Shown here in pieces: positions 8,180-17,587 of a stretch of 34,421 nt of DNA (positions are counted from its first letter, which is position 1; each line of letters starts with the position of its first letter). A model generated the notes under the pieces. That model was not told the origin of the DNA and did no database searches. It saw nothing but the letters and a program-made list of their open reading frames with translations. Position numbers and translations under genes: made by a program. The stretch is from positions 1 to 34,421 of the forward strand of contig JAQTXN010000011.1 of NCBI GenBank assembly GCA_028688755.1, read 5' to 3'. This stretch comes from Methylococcales bacterium. Its GTDB lineage: Bacteria > Pseudomonadota > Gammaproteobacteria > Methylococcales > Methylomonadaceae.

Positions 8180-9205
8180 ATGTCCACTGCCTTAACTTCT
8201 AATCACTTAAACGTATCCTTTCGCATTCTCCTTAGCTTGTATTTAATCATCCCACTTTGCTTGTTGCTTTACGGTTTTGACAGTATTTTTTGGCAAAGTT
8301 ATTTACGCGAAAATTTACCAACCAAACCCACGCATTTTTTATTATTTCAAATCTTATTTGGTACGCCGCACATTCTAGCAAGTTCGATTTTGTTGCTAAG
8401 TAATAGCGAGTATGTTCGATTTTATAAACGTAATTTGCTACTTATGACGCTTGCTATTGCGGTCGTTTTTGGCATTGGCAGTTTATTTATTCCGTATTAC
8501 GTTTTTTATGTCGCTGTGGCGGCATGGACAGTTTTTCACGTTTTAAAGCAACAACATGGCGTAGTGCGTGGCGTGTGTCAATTACCTAACTGGGCGTATC
8601 AAAGTTTATTGTGGCTCAGTGTTTGTGCGGGACTTTTGATTTACATCGGGATTTTTTTACACACTCGATTAGATGAGCAAACGCTATTTTGGTTAAAAAA
8701 TGGCGCGGGATTTTTAACGACGATTTTAGTTTCAGTCGCTTTTTATTCGCAGCGTTTTGCGCCAAATGTATTTGGAAAAACTTTTTTGTGGGCAAACGTA
8801 TTTTTAGTGGTGAGTAGTTTTTATTTTTATGTTCAAGAGTATTATTTTTTCGCCATTTTAATTCCACGCCTTGTCCATGATGCCACCGCTTATATTTTCT
8901 ATGTTACCCACGATTTCAATAAACATTCTCAAGTGCCACAAAACATGCTGTATCGTTGGTCAAAACGCGCATCCATTTCGATATTTTTAGTGTTGCCTGT
9001 TTTATCATTTGCACTTGCCTTTTTGTTGCAGGCTTATGGCGATGCCGCAGCTGAATGGCTCACCCAAGCGATTTTTGGTGTTGCCATTCACAAAGTCATT
9101 ACGCTAGGTGTTTTGGGTTATTTCGCGCTAATACACTATTACAGCGAAGGCTTAACATGGCGTTCTGGTTCACCCTATCGACAATTTATTTCATTTTCAA
9201 AATAA
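8180..9205 (+). CDS. Polytopic membrane protein with conserved-looking histidine motifs, function unknown
   Basis: I do not recognise this family with certainty. The 341-residue protein is very hydrophobic, with about eight predicted membrane segments. Histidines lie at or near segment ends in motif-like clusters: H52 and H64 (FGTPH), H120 and H126 (FHVLKQQHG), H233 and H244 (RLVHDATAYIFYVTHD), H304, and H319 in HYYSEGLTWR. Paired membrane histidines of this kind occur in non-heme iron membrane enzymes such as desaturases and the Brp/Blh carotene-cleavage family, so a metal-dependent lipid or isoprenoid enzyme is possible; that is inference only. The next gene starts 8 bases downstream, so the two are probably co-transcribed. 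Confidence 0.72.
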   Translation: MSTALTSNHLNVSFRILLSLYLIIPLCLLLYGFDSIFWQSYLRENLPTKPTHFLLFQILFGTPHILASSILLLSNSEYVRFYKRNLLLMTLAIAVVFGIGSLFIPYYVFYVAVAAWTVFHVLKQQHGVVRGVCQLPNWAYQSLLWLSVCAGLLIYIGIFLHTRLDEQTLFWLKNGAGFLTTILVSVAFYSQRFAPNVFGKTFLWANVFLVVSSFYFYVQEYYFFAILIPRLVHDATAYIFYVTHDFNKHSQVPQNMLYRWSKRASISIFLVLPVLSFALAFLLQAYGDAAAEWLTQAIFGVAIHKVITLGVLGYFALIHYYSEGLTWRSGSPYRQFISFSK

Positions 9206-9212
9206 CAGGTTT

Positions 9213-12200
9213 ATGAATCAACTTTTGCTCAAATTCTTCATTTTATTTTTAGTTTCAACGTGCAGTTTCGCGGCTCCTTCAGCACAGATTGAAACGCTCA
9301 CAAACGAATTTATTCAAAGCAAAACGGATGCACTGAATGCGCGGCAAGGTTTAGAAGAAGCGACAAAAAACGCTGTACTTAAACAATATCAAGCCGCGCA
9401 AGATAATTTAACGAGTAAAGCACAAGCTATTACACAAATTGCGGCATTCACAGCCGCATTGCATCAAGCACCCATTCAAACAAAAAAGTTAGAAAAAGAA
9501 ATAGAACAAACACTTGCCAAACAAAGTAAGCAAAAAACTGAAAATTTCAGTCAAATTCCAGTCGAAGAATTAGAACAACGTTTAATCATCGAAAAAGGCA
9601 AAGTCAGCCAACTTGATGAACAACTTAAAAAAGTTGAAGCGGACTTAACCCTGCAAAATAATCGTCCGATACTTATTCGTGAAGAAACCGTTGAAACCCA
9701 ACAAACCATCGAAGCAACACGCAAAAAACTCGAATTACCTGCCGCACCGACAGATTCCAAGCTCGAATACGAAGCGCGTCAAATTTATTACAAAACCTTG
9801 ATTGAAACGCTAACTACCGAATTAAAACGCTTAGATGCAGAAGCTATTAGTCAACCCGCGCGCGTGGAATTATTAAAAACACAGTTGCAATTACTTGATA
9901 TTCAAAAAAATTCCCTTACGCCCATTGTCACAACAATTGAAAATCTAGCTTTTGATTTGCGTTCACAAGAAGCAAAAAAAATGGAGGATGCACTCAGTCA
10001 AACTGAAAAAGAATTAGAAGGCAAACATCCGCTAATTCAACAGCATACTCATGAAAACATTCAATATAGTCGAGATTTACAAGCCGTTACAACCAAAATA
10101 GAACAACTCAGTGAACAAAAAACATTCGTCGAACTCAAAACCACAAGCATTGAAAACGATTTTAAAAGTGCAGATAAAAAAATCAGTCTCGCAGAGTTAA
10201 GCCCTGCTTTAGGAAAAATTTTGCGTGAACAACGTCGCAGTTTAGCGTCTCAAAACGAAGTCACCACTGAATCCAAAAAACTGCAAAATGAAACGGCATT
10301 AACCAGTTTGGAGCAGTTCAAAGTTGAAGCAAAGCAAAAAGAATTGCTCAATTTAGACGATGCGCTGAAACAAATGATGGTGTCGCAAGTTGAACCGCTG
10401 TTGCCTTTTGAAGAACGAATGATGATTCAAGCGCAGTTGCGCGTGCTGTTAAACAATCAAAAAGAGTTATTAAACAAACTTGCACAAGCCGATAGCACTT
10501 ATTTAAGAACACTTGGTGATTTGGATTTTGCACGGCAACAAATGCTCACACAGGCAGAAAAATTCGCAACGTATTTAGACGAGCGATTACTTTGGGTACC
10601 CAGTTCTGAGCCTGTTAATTTCAGCATTTTTTCGGGCTTGTATCATTCATTGCAATGGTTATTTTCGCCGTCAAATTGGTCTGAACTGTTGCACGAAATC
10701 ATCAGTATTTTCACCCAAAACAGTTTGCGCGTGATTATGGCAATCGGTTTTTGGTTATTGTTAATTCGAGCGCGTAATTGGTCGCAACAAAATCTGCAAC
10801 TCAATGAAACCGAATTGCGTAATTGGCACACAGACCATTTTTATTTCACTTTGCGCGTATTACTAAATCGGATTTTAGTGACGCTCGTTATGCCAAGTGC
10901 CTTGTTTTTATTGGGTAGTTTTCTAAGTCGCAGTGTTTTTGATTTCACAATGTCTTTTGGTATCGGCTTAACAAAAGCAGCGATTTCTGTGTTTATGTTG
11001 CAATTTTGTTATGCCATGTTTTCAAAAGAAGGTATCGCACGGCGACATTTTCAATGGCAAAAAAGCACGGTGATTTTGTTGCACGATCAGTTGTCATGGT
11101 TGCGCTTTGTGATTGTTCCCGCGATGTTTTTTATTCACCTGACCAGCACATCGAAATTTTCGGAATACAGTGATTCGTTGGGTCGATTAGCCTTAATTAC
11201 CCTGCTTTGTTCAATGACCATTTTTTTCACACGATGTTTGCATCCAACTCGTGGTTTAAATTTACTAGAAAAAATCAGTACGTTTTGGCGTTATATCATT
11301 TACGCGCTAATTATTGCCGTACCGTTAGTGATTATGGGCTTTGCCGTTACGAGTTATTATTTAAGTGCGTTGGAATTACAAGAAAAACTGATTATCACCT
11401 TACGATTATTGATTTTGACCGTCATTTTGCATGAAATTGTTTTCCGCTGGCTGACCCTTGTTAATCGACAATTAGCCTTAAAAAATGCCGCTCAACAACG
11501 TGAATTACATGATAAACAAGAAGAATTAACGCTCGATATTCCAAAGATTAACGCCCAAACAAAAAAACTATTACACGTCACGCTTTCATTTGGCGTGATT
11601 TTGGGCTTTTGGGTAATTTGGAAAAACATTTTGCCCGCGTTTTCATTCTTAGACCATTTTGTGCTTTGGCAACATAAAACGATTGTTGAAAATCAAGAAA
11701 CCTACCAGCCGATTACGCTCACAAATTTGTTGTTTGCAGGCTTATATTTATTCATTGCTATTGTCGCTGTGCGGAATTTTTACGGGGCGTTGGAATTACT
11801 GGTTTTTCGACGCTTTGAAATTGAAGTCGGCAGCCGTTACGCGATGAATCAATTGGCAAAATACTTATTCATCACTATTGCGTTTATTGCAATTGCAAAC
11901 GAACTTGGCGGCAGTTGGTCGCAAGTGCAATGGCTTGTCGCCGCTTTAGGTGTCGGGCTTGGGTTTGGATTGCAGGAAATTTTTGCCAATTTGGTTTCAG
12001 GTATTATTTTATTATTTGAACGCCCCATTCGGGTTGGAGATACGGTCACAATTGGCGAAGTAACGGGGTCTGTTTCTCGAATTCAAATGCGCGCAACAAC
12101 GCTCATTGACAGTGATCAACGCGAATTGATTGTGCCGAATAAAACCTTTATTACCAGTCAATTGACGAATTGGACGTTAAGCGATGCGACAACGCGCATT

Positions 12201-12485
12201 GTGTTACCGATTAGTATTTCGTCTGATTCAAATGTGGAGTTTGCACATGAACTGATGCTCAAAACGGTCAAAGAAACACCGTTGATTTTGGCAGAACCAC
12301 AGCCGTTTGTGGTCTTCGTGGGGTTTGGTGATAGCGCGTTAAATTTCTCTATTCGCGCTTTTGTTAGCGAGCCAATGCACCGTTGGATGGTGATTCATGA
12401 TTTAAATATGCGTTTAGATACAACACTTCGTGACAATCAAATTAAATTTCCTTGTCCTCAACGAGAAGTGCATGTGATTTCGTGA
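9213..12485 (+). CDS. Large MscS-superfamily mechanosensitive channel (MscK/MscM type)
   Basis: An inner-membrane tension-gated channel that releases solutes on osmotic downshock. The 1090-residue product has a signal peptide (1-20, FLVSTCSFA), a long periplasmic coiled-coil region (about 25-460) rich in Glu, Gln, Lys and Leu, and about eleven membrane segments from about 490. The C-terminal MscS core starts near 905: the pore helix is GVGLGFGLQEIFANLVSG, followed by FERPIRVGDTVTIG and the beta-domain LIVPNKTFITSQLTNW. This matches MscK (KefA, 1120 residues) and MscM (YjeP, 1107 residues) in architecture and size; I cannot say which is the closer orthologue. Only 7 bases separate it from the upstream His-rich membrane protein. 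Confidence 0.9.
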   Translation: MNQLLLKFFILFLVSTCSFAAPSAQIETLTNEFIQSKTDALNARQGLEEATKNAVLKQYQAAQDNLTSKAQAITQIAAFTAALHQAPIQTKKLEKEIEQTLAKQSKQKTENFSQIPVEELEQRLIIEKGKVSQLDEQLKKVEADLTLQNNRPILIREETVETQQTIEATRKKLELPAAPTDSKLEYEARQIYYKTLIETLTTELKRLDAEAISQPARVELLKTQLQLLDIQKNSLTPIVTTIENLAFDLRSQEAKKMEDALSQTEKELEGKHPLIQQHTHENIQYSRDLQAVTTKIEQLSEQKTFVELKTTSIENDFKSADKKISLAELSPALGKILREQRRSLASQNEVTTESKKLQNETALTSLEQFKVEAKQKELLNLDDALKQMMVSQVEPLLPFEERMMIQAQLRVLLNNQKELLNKLAQADSTYLRTLGDLDFARQQMLTQAEKFATYLDERLLWVPSSEPVNFSIFSGLYHSLQWLFSPSNWSELLHEIISIFTQNSLRVIMAIGFWLLLIRARNWSQQNLQLNETELRNWHTDHFYFTLRVLLNRILVTLVMPSALFLLGSFLSRSVFDFTMSFGIGLTKAAISVFMLQFCYAMFSKEGIARRHFQWQKSTVILLHDQLSWLRFVIVPAMFFIHLTSTSKFSEYSDSLGRLALITLLCSMTIFFTRCLHPTRGLNLLEKISTFWRYIIYALIIAVPLVIMGFAVTSYYLSALELQEKLIITLRLLILTVILHEIVFRWLTLVNRQLALKNAAQQRELHDKQEELTLDIPKINAQTKKLLHVTLSFGVILGFWVIWKNILPAFSFLDHFVLWQHKTIVENQETYQPITLTNLLFAGLYLFIAIVAVRNFYGALELLVFRRFEIEVGSRYAMNQLAKYLFITIAFIAIANELGGSWSQVQWLVAALGVGLGFGLQEIFANLVSGIILLFERPIRVGDTVTIGEVTGSVSRIQMRATTLIDSDQRELIVPNKTFITSQLTNWTLSDATTRIVLPISISSDSNVEFAHELMLKTVKETPLILAEPQPFVVFVGFGDSALNFSIRAFVSEPMHRWMVIHDLNMRLDTTLRDNQIKFPCPQREVHVIS

Positions 12486-12515
12486 AATTTACGATAGGTT
12501 CGGGACAGACGGTAA

Positions 12516-12540
12516 CTGGCACTTTTTGTGCAGGTTTTTT
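12516..12540 (+). terminator. Weak terminator candidate after the mechanosensitive channel gene
   Basis: GCAC (12519-12522) pairs with GTGC (12528-12531), extended imperfectly by CTG/CAG-like bases, and is followed by six Ts. The short stem makes it uncertain. Confidence 0.3.
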
Positions 12541-12581
12541 GACAAACTAATTCTATAACTTCACATTTCTAGGCAAAAGTA

Positions 12582-15353
12582 ATGGCAAACATTCAACCCA
12601 CGGACGACGAATACACGTTTCCTGAAACGGACTCGATGGTAACAAAAACCGACCTCAAGGGCATCATCACCTATGCTAATGATGATTTTGTCAAAGCAAG
12701 TGGCTATACCCGCGCAGAATTATTAGGAAAACCGCATAACATGGTGCGCCATCCTGATATGCCTGCCGAAGCCTTTAAAGACATGTGGATAACATTGGAA
12801 GCAGGCAGACCGTGGACTGGACTTGTTAAAAACTTGCGTAAAGACGGCGGTTTTTATTGGGTGTTAGCAAATGCGACACCCAGTTATGAAGATGGCAAAT
12901 TGATTGGTTATATGTCAGTTCGCACCAAACCTTCGCGTCAACAAATTGACGAGACCGCGCGAGTGTACAAATTGTTTAAAGACGGTAACGCCAAACATCT
13001 AGGCATTCGAGATGGATTAGTGATTGAAACGGGATTTGTCGCGCGAATCAAAGAAGCCATTTCAAACGTTACGATGAAAAAACGGATTTTCACCGTGATT
13101 GGTACTTCCGCGACATTCATGATTCTTATTGCGTTAGTTGCATTAAAAGCCCTCGATAGCAACGCCAAATCGTTTAACAATCTTTATGAAAATCGTGTGG
13201 TCGCACTTGGTCAATTGGCAAATATAGAACGAATGTTTCTCGTCAATCGAATACTCGTAAGGGACGCTGCAATTACTGACCCCTCGCTTATCCCTCAAAA
13301 TTTGACTCAAGTTGAACACAATAAGAAAAAAGTAGACGAATTGTGGGCAGCTTATTTCCAAACTGAGATGACCGAAGAGGAAACACAGATTGCCAACAAG
13401 TTTGTAGCGGATAGAAAAAACTATCTTTTGGAAGGGCAAAAAATTATCGATGCGTTAAAAGCAAACGACCTGACTCTCGCCAACTCAATCATTATAAATA
13501 CGGGGCTACCTCTTTATGATGTCGTTTCTGCTGATTTAGAAAAACTCGTGCAAATACAAATTGATGAATCTAAAAAAGCAAAAGAACTCACCGAAGAAGC
13601 ATACTTTTTCAATCGTAATTTGTTTATTGGCTTAGTGGGCTTTGCGATTGTCTTTGCCTTGCTGATGGGTGAATTTTTGATGTCGTCGATTGTAAAACGC
13701 TTTCGTTTATTTAGTGATGTCGTCACAAGTGGAACAAATGTTCCCATTGATAACACTAAACGCGGGGAATTTGCAGTCGTGCGCGATGCGTTCAAAGTGT
13801 CGCAACTCAATAACAATTTTAGTATTGCTTATGCCAAACAAATGGCGGATGAAAGTCTACGCATTCAAATCGGCTTAGATAATGTCAACACCAGTATTTT
13901 GATTTGTGACAACAATCGTATTGTGATTTACGCCAACAAAGCGGCTGAAAAAATGTTCCGAGCCGTCGAAAAAGATTTTCAAAAAACCATTCCAAATTTT
14001 GTGGCAACGCAATTAGTGGGTAGCAGCATTGATAGTTACAACAAACATTCAAATGCAATGGATGGGCTAAAAGATACCATTAGCGCAACGCTTCATATTG
14101 GCGGTCATCCGTTCCTTGTTTATGTCAGTCCTGTGATTAACGAACGCAATGAACGTTTAGGCACGATTACCGAATGGCAAGATTTAACCGCGCAAGTTGA
14201 AGTTGAAAAAGAAGTCGAAAACGTCATTGAAGCGATTGCAGCGGGTGATTTTACGAAACGACTGAACGAAGCGGGAAAACAAGATTTTATTTTGTCGCTC
14301 AGTAAAGGGATCAATAAGTTAGTCACAACGTGTTCTGTCGGCTTAAATGAAGTGGTACAAGTGCTGAATGCCATGTCACGCGGAGATTTAACGCAAAAGA
14401 TTAGCGGTGAATACGAAGGGACATTCGGACAATTAAAAGACGATGCCAATTCCACGGTGGAAAGTTTGATTCAAATCGTGCAGCAAATTAAAGAAGCAAC
14501 AGATTCTATCAACACAGGCGCGAAAGAAATTGCCGCAGGTAATAACGATTTATCACATCGCACAGAAGAACAAGCGGCAAGTTTAGAAGAAACCGCCGCA
14601 AGCATGGAAGAATTAACGTCAACGGTAAAACACAATGCTGAAAATGCGACGCAAGCTAATGGACTCGCCGTTGAAGCCTCTGGCATTGCAGAACGTGGCG
14701 TTGAAGTCGTTAGTCACGTTGTTCGCACGATGGATGAAATCAATGATTCATCCCGCAAAATCGGTGACATTATTTCGGTGATTGATGACATTGCTTTCCA
14801 AACTAACATTCTGGCATTAAACGCAGCGGTTGAAGCCGCAAGAGCTGGCGATCAAGGCAAAGGTTTTGCTGTCGTAGCAACTGAAGTTCGCAATTTAGCG
14901 CAACGCGCCGCAACAGCAGCAGGTGAAATTAAACACTTGATTAACGATTCGGTGAGCAAAGTGACAGGTGGCACGAAATTAGTTACGCAAGCAGGCGAAA
15001 CGATGGGGGAAATTGTGACCTCGATTCAAGGCGTAACCAAAATGATGTCCGAAATCACCGCCGCCTCGCAAGAACAAAGTCAAGGTATTGAACAAGTCAA
15101 CAGTGCCGTCAGTCAAATGGATGATGTGACGCAACAAAACGCGGCGTTAGTGGAACAATCAGCGGCAGCGGCGGAAGCGCTCGAAGATCAAGCGCGTAAT
15201 TTATCGGTTGCTGTATCGCATTTCAAAATCAGCGGTTCAAGCAATCATTCCTATTCTGCATCACGAAAAACTGCACCAATACCAGCAAAATCAGTCAGCA
15301 GCAAACCAGCAGCAATAATGCAGGTGGGAAATGACGATTGGGAAGAATTTTAG
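12582..15353 (+). CDS. Methyl-accepting chemotaxis protein with two PAS regions and a C-terminal CheR tether
   Basis: A 923-residue chemoreceptor. Domains in order: an Aer-like cytoplasmic PAS (about 15-125, with [20 protein letters not shown]); a first membrane helix (about 162-190); a roughly 150-residue periplasmic helical bundle of 4HB type; a second membrane helix (about 344-370); a second PAS (about 426-535, [20 protein letters not shown]); HAMP-like helices (about 540-640); and the signalling domain with the conserved hairpin tip ([20 protein letters not shown]). Gln/Glu-rich helices there hold likely methylation sites. The last residues, DDWEEF, match the xWxxF pentapeptide that tethers CheR/CheB in E. 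coli Tar and Tsr. The first PAS resembles the redox-sensing Aer PAS; the FAD ligand is not provable from sequence. No che genes are adjacent. Confidence 0.93.
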   Translation: MANIQPTDDEYTFPETDSMVTKTDLKGIITYANDDFVKASGYTRAELLGKPHNMVRHPDMPAEAFKDMWITLEAGRPWTGLVKNLRKDGGFYWVLANATPSYEDGKLIGYMSVRTKPSRQQIDETARVYKLFKDGNAKHLGIRDGLVIETGFVARIKEAISNVTMKKRIFTVIGTSATFMILIALVALKALDSNAKSFNNLYENRVVALGQLANIERMFLVNRILVRDAAITDPSLIPQNLTQVEHNKKKVDELWAAYFQTEMTEEETQIANKFVADRKNYLLEGQKIIDALKANDLTLANSIIINTGLPLYDVVSADLEKLVQIQIDESKKAKELTEEAYFFNRNLFIGLVGFAIVFALLMGEFLMSSIVKRFRLFSDVVTSGTNVPIDNTKRGEFAVVRDAFKVSQLNNNFSIAYAKQMADESLRIQIGLDNVNTSILICDNNRIVIYANKAAEKMFRAVEKDFQKTIPNFVATQLVGSSIDSYNKHSNAMDGLKDTISATLHIGGHPFLVYVSPVINERNERLGTITEWQDLTAQVEVEKEVENVIEAIAAGDFTKRLNEAGKQDFILSLSKGINKLVTTCSVGLNEVVQVLNAMSRGDLTQKISGEYEGTFGQLKDDANSTVESLIQIVQQIKEATDSINTGAKEIAAGNNDLSHRTEEQAASLEETAASMEELTSTVKHNAENATQANGLAVEASGIAERGVEVVSHVVRTMDEINDSSRKIGDIISVIDDIAFQTNILALNAAVEAARAGDQGKGFAVVATEVRNLAQRAATAAGEIKHLINDSVSKVTGGTKLVTQAGETMGEIVTSIQGVTKMMSEITAASQEQSQGIEQVNSAVSQMDDVTQQNAALVEQSAAAAEALEDQARNLSVAVSHFKISGSSNHSYSASRKTAPIPAKSVSSKPAAIMQVGNDDWEEF

Positions 15354-15370
15354 TTTTGTGAAATAACGAG

Positions 15371-15391
15371 AGGGCGAAAATTTTTCGCCCT
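15371..15391. terminator. Bidirectional terminator between the chemoreceptor gene and gpmI
   Basis: AGGGCGAAAA and TTTTCGCCCT form a perfect inverted repeat around a single central T; the effective loop is formed by the A/T bases. The stem carries As on one side and Ts on the other, as expected for a terminator serving two convergent genes. Confidence 0.75.
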
Positions 15392-15405
15392 TACCTTTTC
15401 AAGAT

Positions 15406-16944
15406 TTATCGCAACAACGATTTTCCATTCATTTCAGCAGGTTGTGCCAAACCCAAAATTGCCAACATCGTTGGTGCAATGTCCGCTAAATTTCCGCCTT
15501 CTGCGAGCGTTCCGCTCCCTTCAACATAAACGAGTGGCACAACATTTGTCGTATGTGCGGTGTGAGCTTGATGGGTTTGTTCATCTGCCATTTGTTCAAT
15601 GTTGCCGTGATCGGCTGTGACGAGCATTCGACCGCCAACAGAAATTAACGCATCAAGAATGCAATTTAATGATTGGTCAATCACTTCAACGGCGGCAATC
15701 GCGGCGGTTAAATTTCCCGTATGTCCAACCATGTCGCAATTCGCGTAGTTGCAAATAATCACATCATGTTTTTCTTCGAGAATATCTTTCACCAAATTAT
15801 AAGTGACTTCAGGCGCACTCATTTCAGGCTGCAAATCGTAAGTTTTTACTTTTGGCGATTGCACCAAAATTCGGTCTTCACCCGCAAACGGTTCATCACG
15901 TCCGCCATTGAAAAAGAAAGTAACGTGGGCATATTTTTCAGTTTCAGCAAGGCGCAATTGCGTCAAACCTTGTTGCGACAAATAATCACCCAAACTGTTT
16001 TTTAAATCAGGCGACGTGAAGGCAATCGGATAATTGAATTTTTCGTGATATTGCGTGAGCGTCGCAAAATAACCGCGATGCGCCTCGTGATTGCGTTCAA
16101 ATTTATCAAACGTTGGCTCGGTAATCGCTTGGCTGATTTCACGCGCTCTATCTGCACGGAAATTCATAAACACCACTGAATCGTCCAAATCGATTGAAAC
16201 AACCGATTCTTGATTTTGTGCAATTAACGTTGGCAACACAAATTCGTCACTTTCGCCGCGTTCGTAAGCCGCGTCTAAACCCGCTTGTGCGGTTGTTGCA
16301 AAATGGGGCGCGTTAGCTTTCATCAGCATTTCGTAGGCTTGCGAAACACGTTCCCAACGATTATCTCTGTCCATCGCATAAAAACGCCCTGTAATCGAGG
16401 CGATTTGTCCTGCGCCGCAATCTGCCATTTTTTGTTCTAAATAAGTAAATGAACTCGCGGCACTTTTTGGTGGCACGTCTCGACCATCTAAAAAAGCGTG
16501 AACATAAATTTTTTGCAAACCACGTTTTGCCGCAAGTTCAACCATCGCCGCAATTTGGGTTTCGTGACTGTGAACGCCACCCGCAGAAAGCAAACCTAAA
16601 ATATGTAACGCTTTATTTTTCGATTTCGCTTCATCCACCGCTTTGCAAAGCACGGCATTTTCAAAAAAACTGCCGTCCAAGATGGCATCATTAACCAGCG
16701 AAAAATCTTGTGGAATGTAGCGTCCACAACCAATGTGTAAATGCCCTACTTCAGAATTTCCCATTTGTCCGTCTGGCAAACCAACAACGTGACCAGAGCA
16801 ATTCAAATACGTCATTGGATATTTTTTTTGTAATTTATCCCAGCAAGGCGTTTTTGCGAGCGCAATCGCGTTACTTTCAGTTTCAGCGCGATAGCCAAAG
16901 CCGTCTAAAATTAACAAAACTAAAGGTTTAATACGTTCGCTCAT
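15406..16944 (-). CDS. gpmI: 2,3-bisphosphoglycerate-independent phosphoglycerate mutase
   Basis: Interconverts 3- and 2-phosphoglycerate in glycolysis and gluconeogenesis through a phosphoserine intermediate with two Mn2+ ions. The 512-residue length is the family norm (about 514). Motifs: LLILDGFGYR with metal ligand D14, nucleophile S64 in GQMGNSEVGHLHIG, HAFLDGRDVPP, FMNFRADRARE, CNYANCDMVGHTGN and VTADHGNIEQM. The start at 16944 is set by a GAGGAAAA ribosome-binding site eight bases upstream and by homology; an open frame continues 35 codons upstream to 17049, but that stretch is unlike the family. It is divergent from the yibN-like gene, the same pairing as E. coli gpmI and yibN. Confidence 0.96.
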   Translation of the reverse strand: MSERIKPLVLLILDGFGYRAETESNAIALAKTPCWDKLQKKYPMTYLNCSGHVVGLPDGQMGNSEVGHLHIGCGRYIPQDFSLVNDAILDGSFFENAVLCKAVDEAKSKNKALHILGLLSAGGVHSHETQIAAMVELAAKRGLQKIYVHAFLDGRDVPPKSAASSFTYLEQKMADCGAGQIASITGRFYAMDRDNRWERVSQAYEMLMKANAPHFATTAQAGLDAAYERGESDEFVLPTLIAQNQESVVSIDLDDSVVFMNFRADRAREISQAITEPTFDKFERNHEAHRGYFATLTQYHEKFNYPIAFTSPDLKNSLGDYLSQQGLTQLRLAETEKYAHVTFFFNGGRDEPFAGEDRILVQSPKVKTYDLQPEMSAPEVTYNLVKDILEEKHDVIICNYANCDMVGHTGNLTAAIAAVEVIDQSLNCILDALISVGGRMLVTADHGNIEQMADEQTHQAHTAHTTNVVPLVYVEGSGTLAEGGNLADIAPTMLAILGLAQPAEMNGKSLLR

Positions 16945-17069
16945 GATTTTTTCCTCGTTCAAAATAACGGTGATGTGGCAACACAGGTATAATTTCGCGT
17001 AGTGTTGTTTTGCCGCATTATAGCAACAGTTCCAACCCTTTTTATTCACTTAACTTGAAAACACAACTC

Positions 17070-17519
17070 ATGGATCGTTATCTCGAATTTATTTTAAATC
17101 ATTACATTTTGTCACTTGCCTTAGCGGTGGTGACGTTTTTGCTCATTCAAGAATTTTTTGATACCGCGTTTAAACGCTTTGCGTCGATTTCGCCATTACT
17201 TGCCGTGCCTAAAATTGACAACGATAACACCGTCGTTTTAGACGTTCGTGAAGCTCCCGATTTTATTTTGGGTCACATTGAGAAGGCGATTAACATTCCG
17301 TTGAGTAAATTCAGCGAAGATTTAGGTAATTTACAAAAATACAAAAAGAATTTGATTTTGCTCACTTGCCAAACTGGTACACGCGCAAGCGCAGCGGCGA
17401 AAATTTTAACTAAATCAGGATTTGAAAACGTCTTGGTTTTAACGGGCGGGATGAACGCTTGGCAAGATGAATACAAATTGCCGATTAAAGTTTCGAGTAA
17501 AAATAAAAGTAACGCTTAA
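17070..17519 (+). CDS. yibN: Membrane-anchored rhodanese-domain protein, YibN-like
   Basis: The 149-residue protein has one N-terminal membrane helix (about 11-28) followed by a rhodanese domain (about 50-140). The active-site loop is CQTGTRA with C100, which in rhodaneses carries persulfide sulfur; LTGGMNAWQ closes the fold. The start at 17070 gives the standard YibN length; an ATG at 17010 would prepend 20 residues without a clear ribosome-binding site. In E. coli, yibN neighbours gpmI and is followed by grxC and secB; here the gpmI pairing is kept but grxC and secB are absent. The physiological sulfur acceptor is unknown. Confidence 0.86.
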   Translation: MDRYLEFILNHYILSLALAVVTFLLIQEFFDTAFKRFASISPLLAVPKIDNDNTVVLDVREAPDFILGHIEKAINIPLSKFSEDLGNLQKYKKNLILLTCQTGTRASAAAKILTKSGFENVLVLTGGMNAWQDEYKLPIKVSSKNKSNA

Positions 17520-17525
17520 AAATTT

Positions 17526-17584
17526 ATCAAACCGTTACGTTTGATTAAGCCAGTTCATTTTTTGCAATTTGAACTGGCTTTTGT
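17526..17584 (+). terminator. Tandem hairpin terminator after yibN
   Basis: Two hairpins in a row: ATCAAAC/GTTTGAT (17526-17545, perfect 7 bp) and AAGCCAGTTCA/TGAACTGGCTT (17547-17557 and 17570-17580, perfect 11 bp, twelve-base loop) followed by TTTTG. The second is a good rho-independent terminator on the plus strand. It lies between convergent genes and may act weakly for the minus-strand gene too. Confidence 0.78.
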
Positions 17585-17587
17585 CAT

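Noticed and set aside
12539-12567. TTGACA at 12539 as a promoter for the chemoreceptor gene
   Set aside because: The -35 is perfect, but no acceptable -10 exists at 16 to 18 bp (CACATT at 17 bp).
14120-14455. 111-residue frame antisense to the chemoreceptor gene
   Set aside because: Ser/Phe-rich mirror of the conserved signalling-domain codons; no promoter or ribosome-binding site recognised.
16945-17049. 35-codon N-terminal extension of gpmI
   Set aside because: Cys-rich sequence unlike the family; a strong GAGGAAAA site precedes the ATG at 16944, which gives the normal length.
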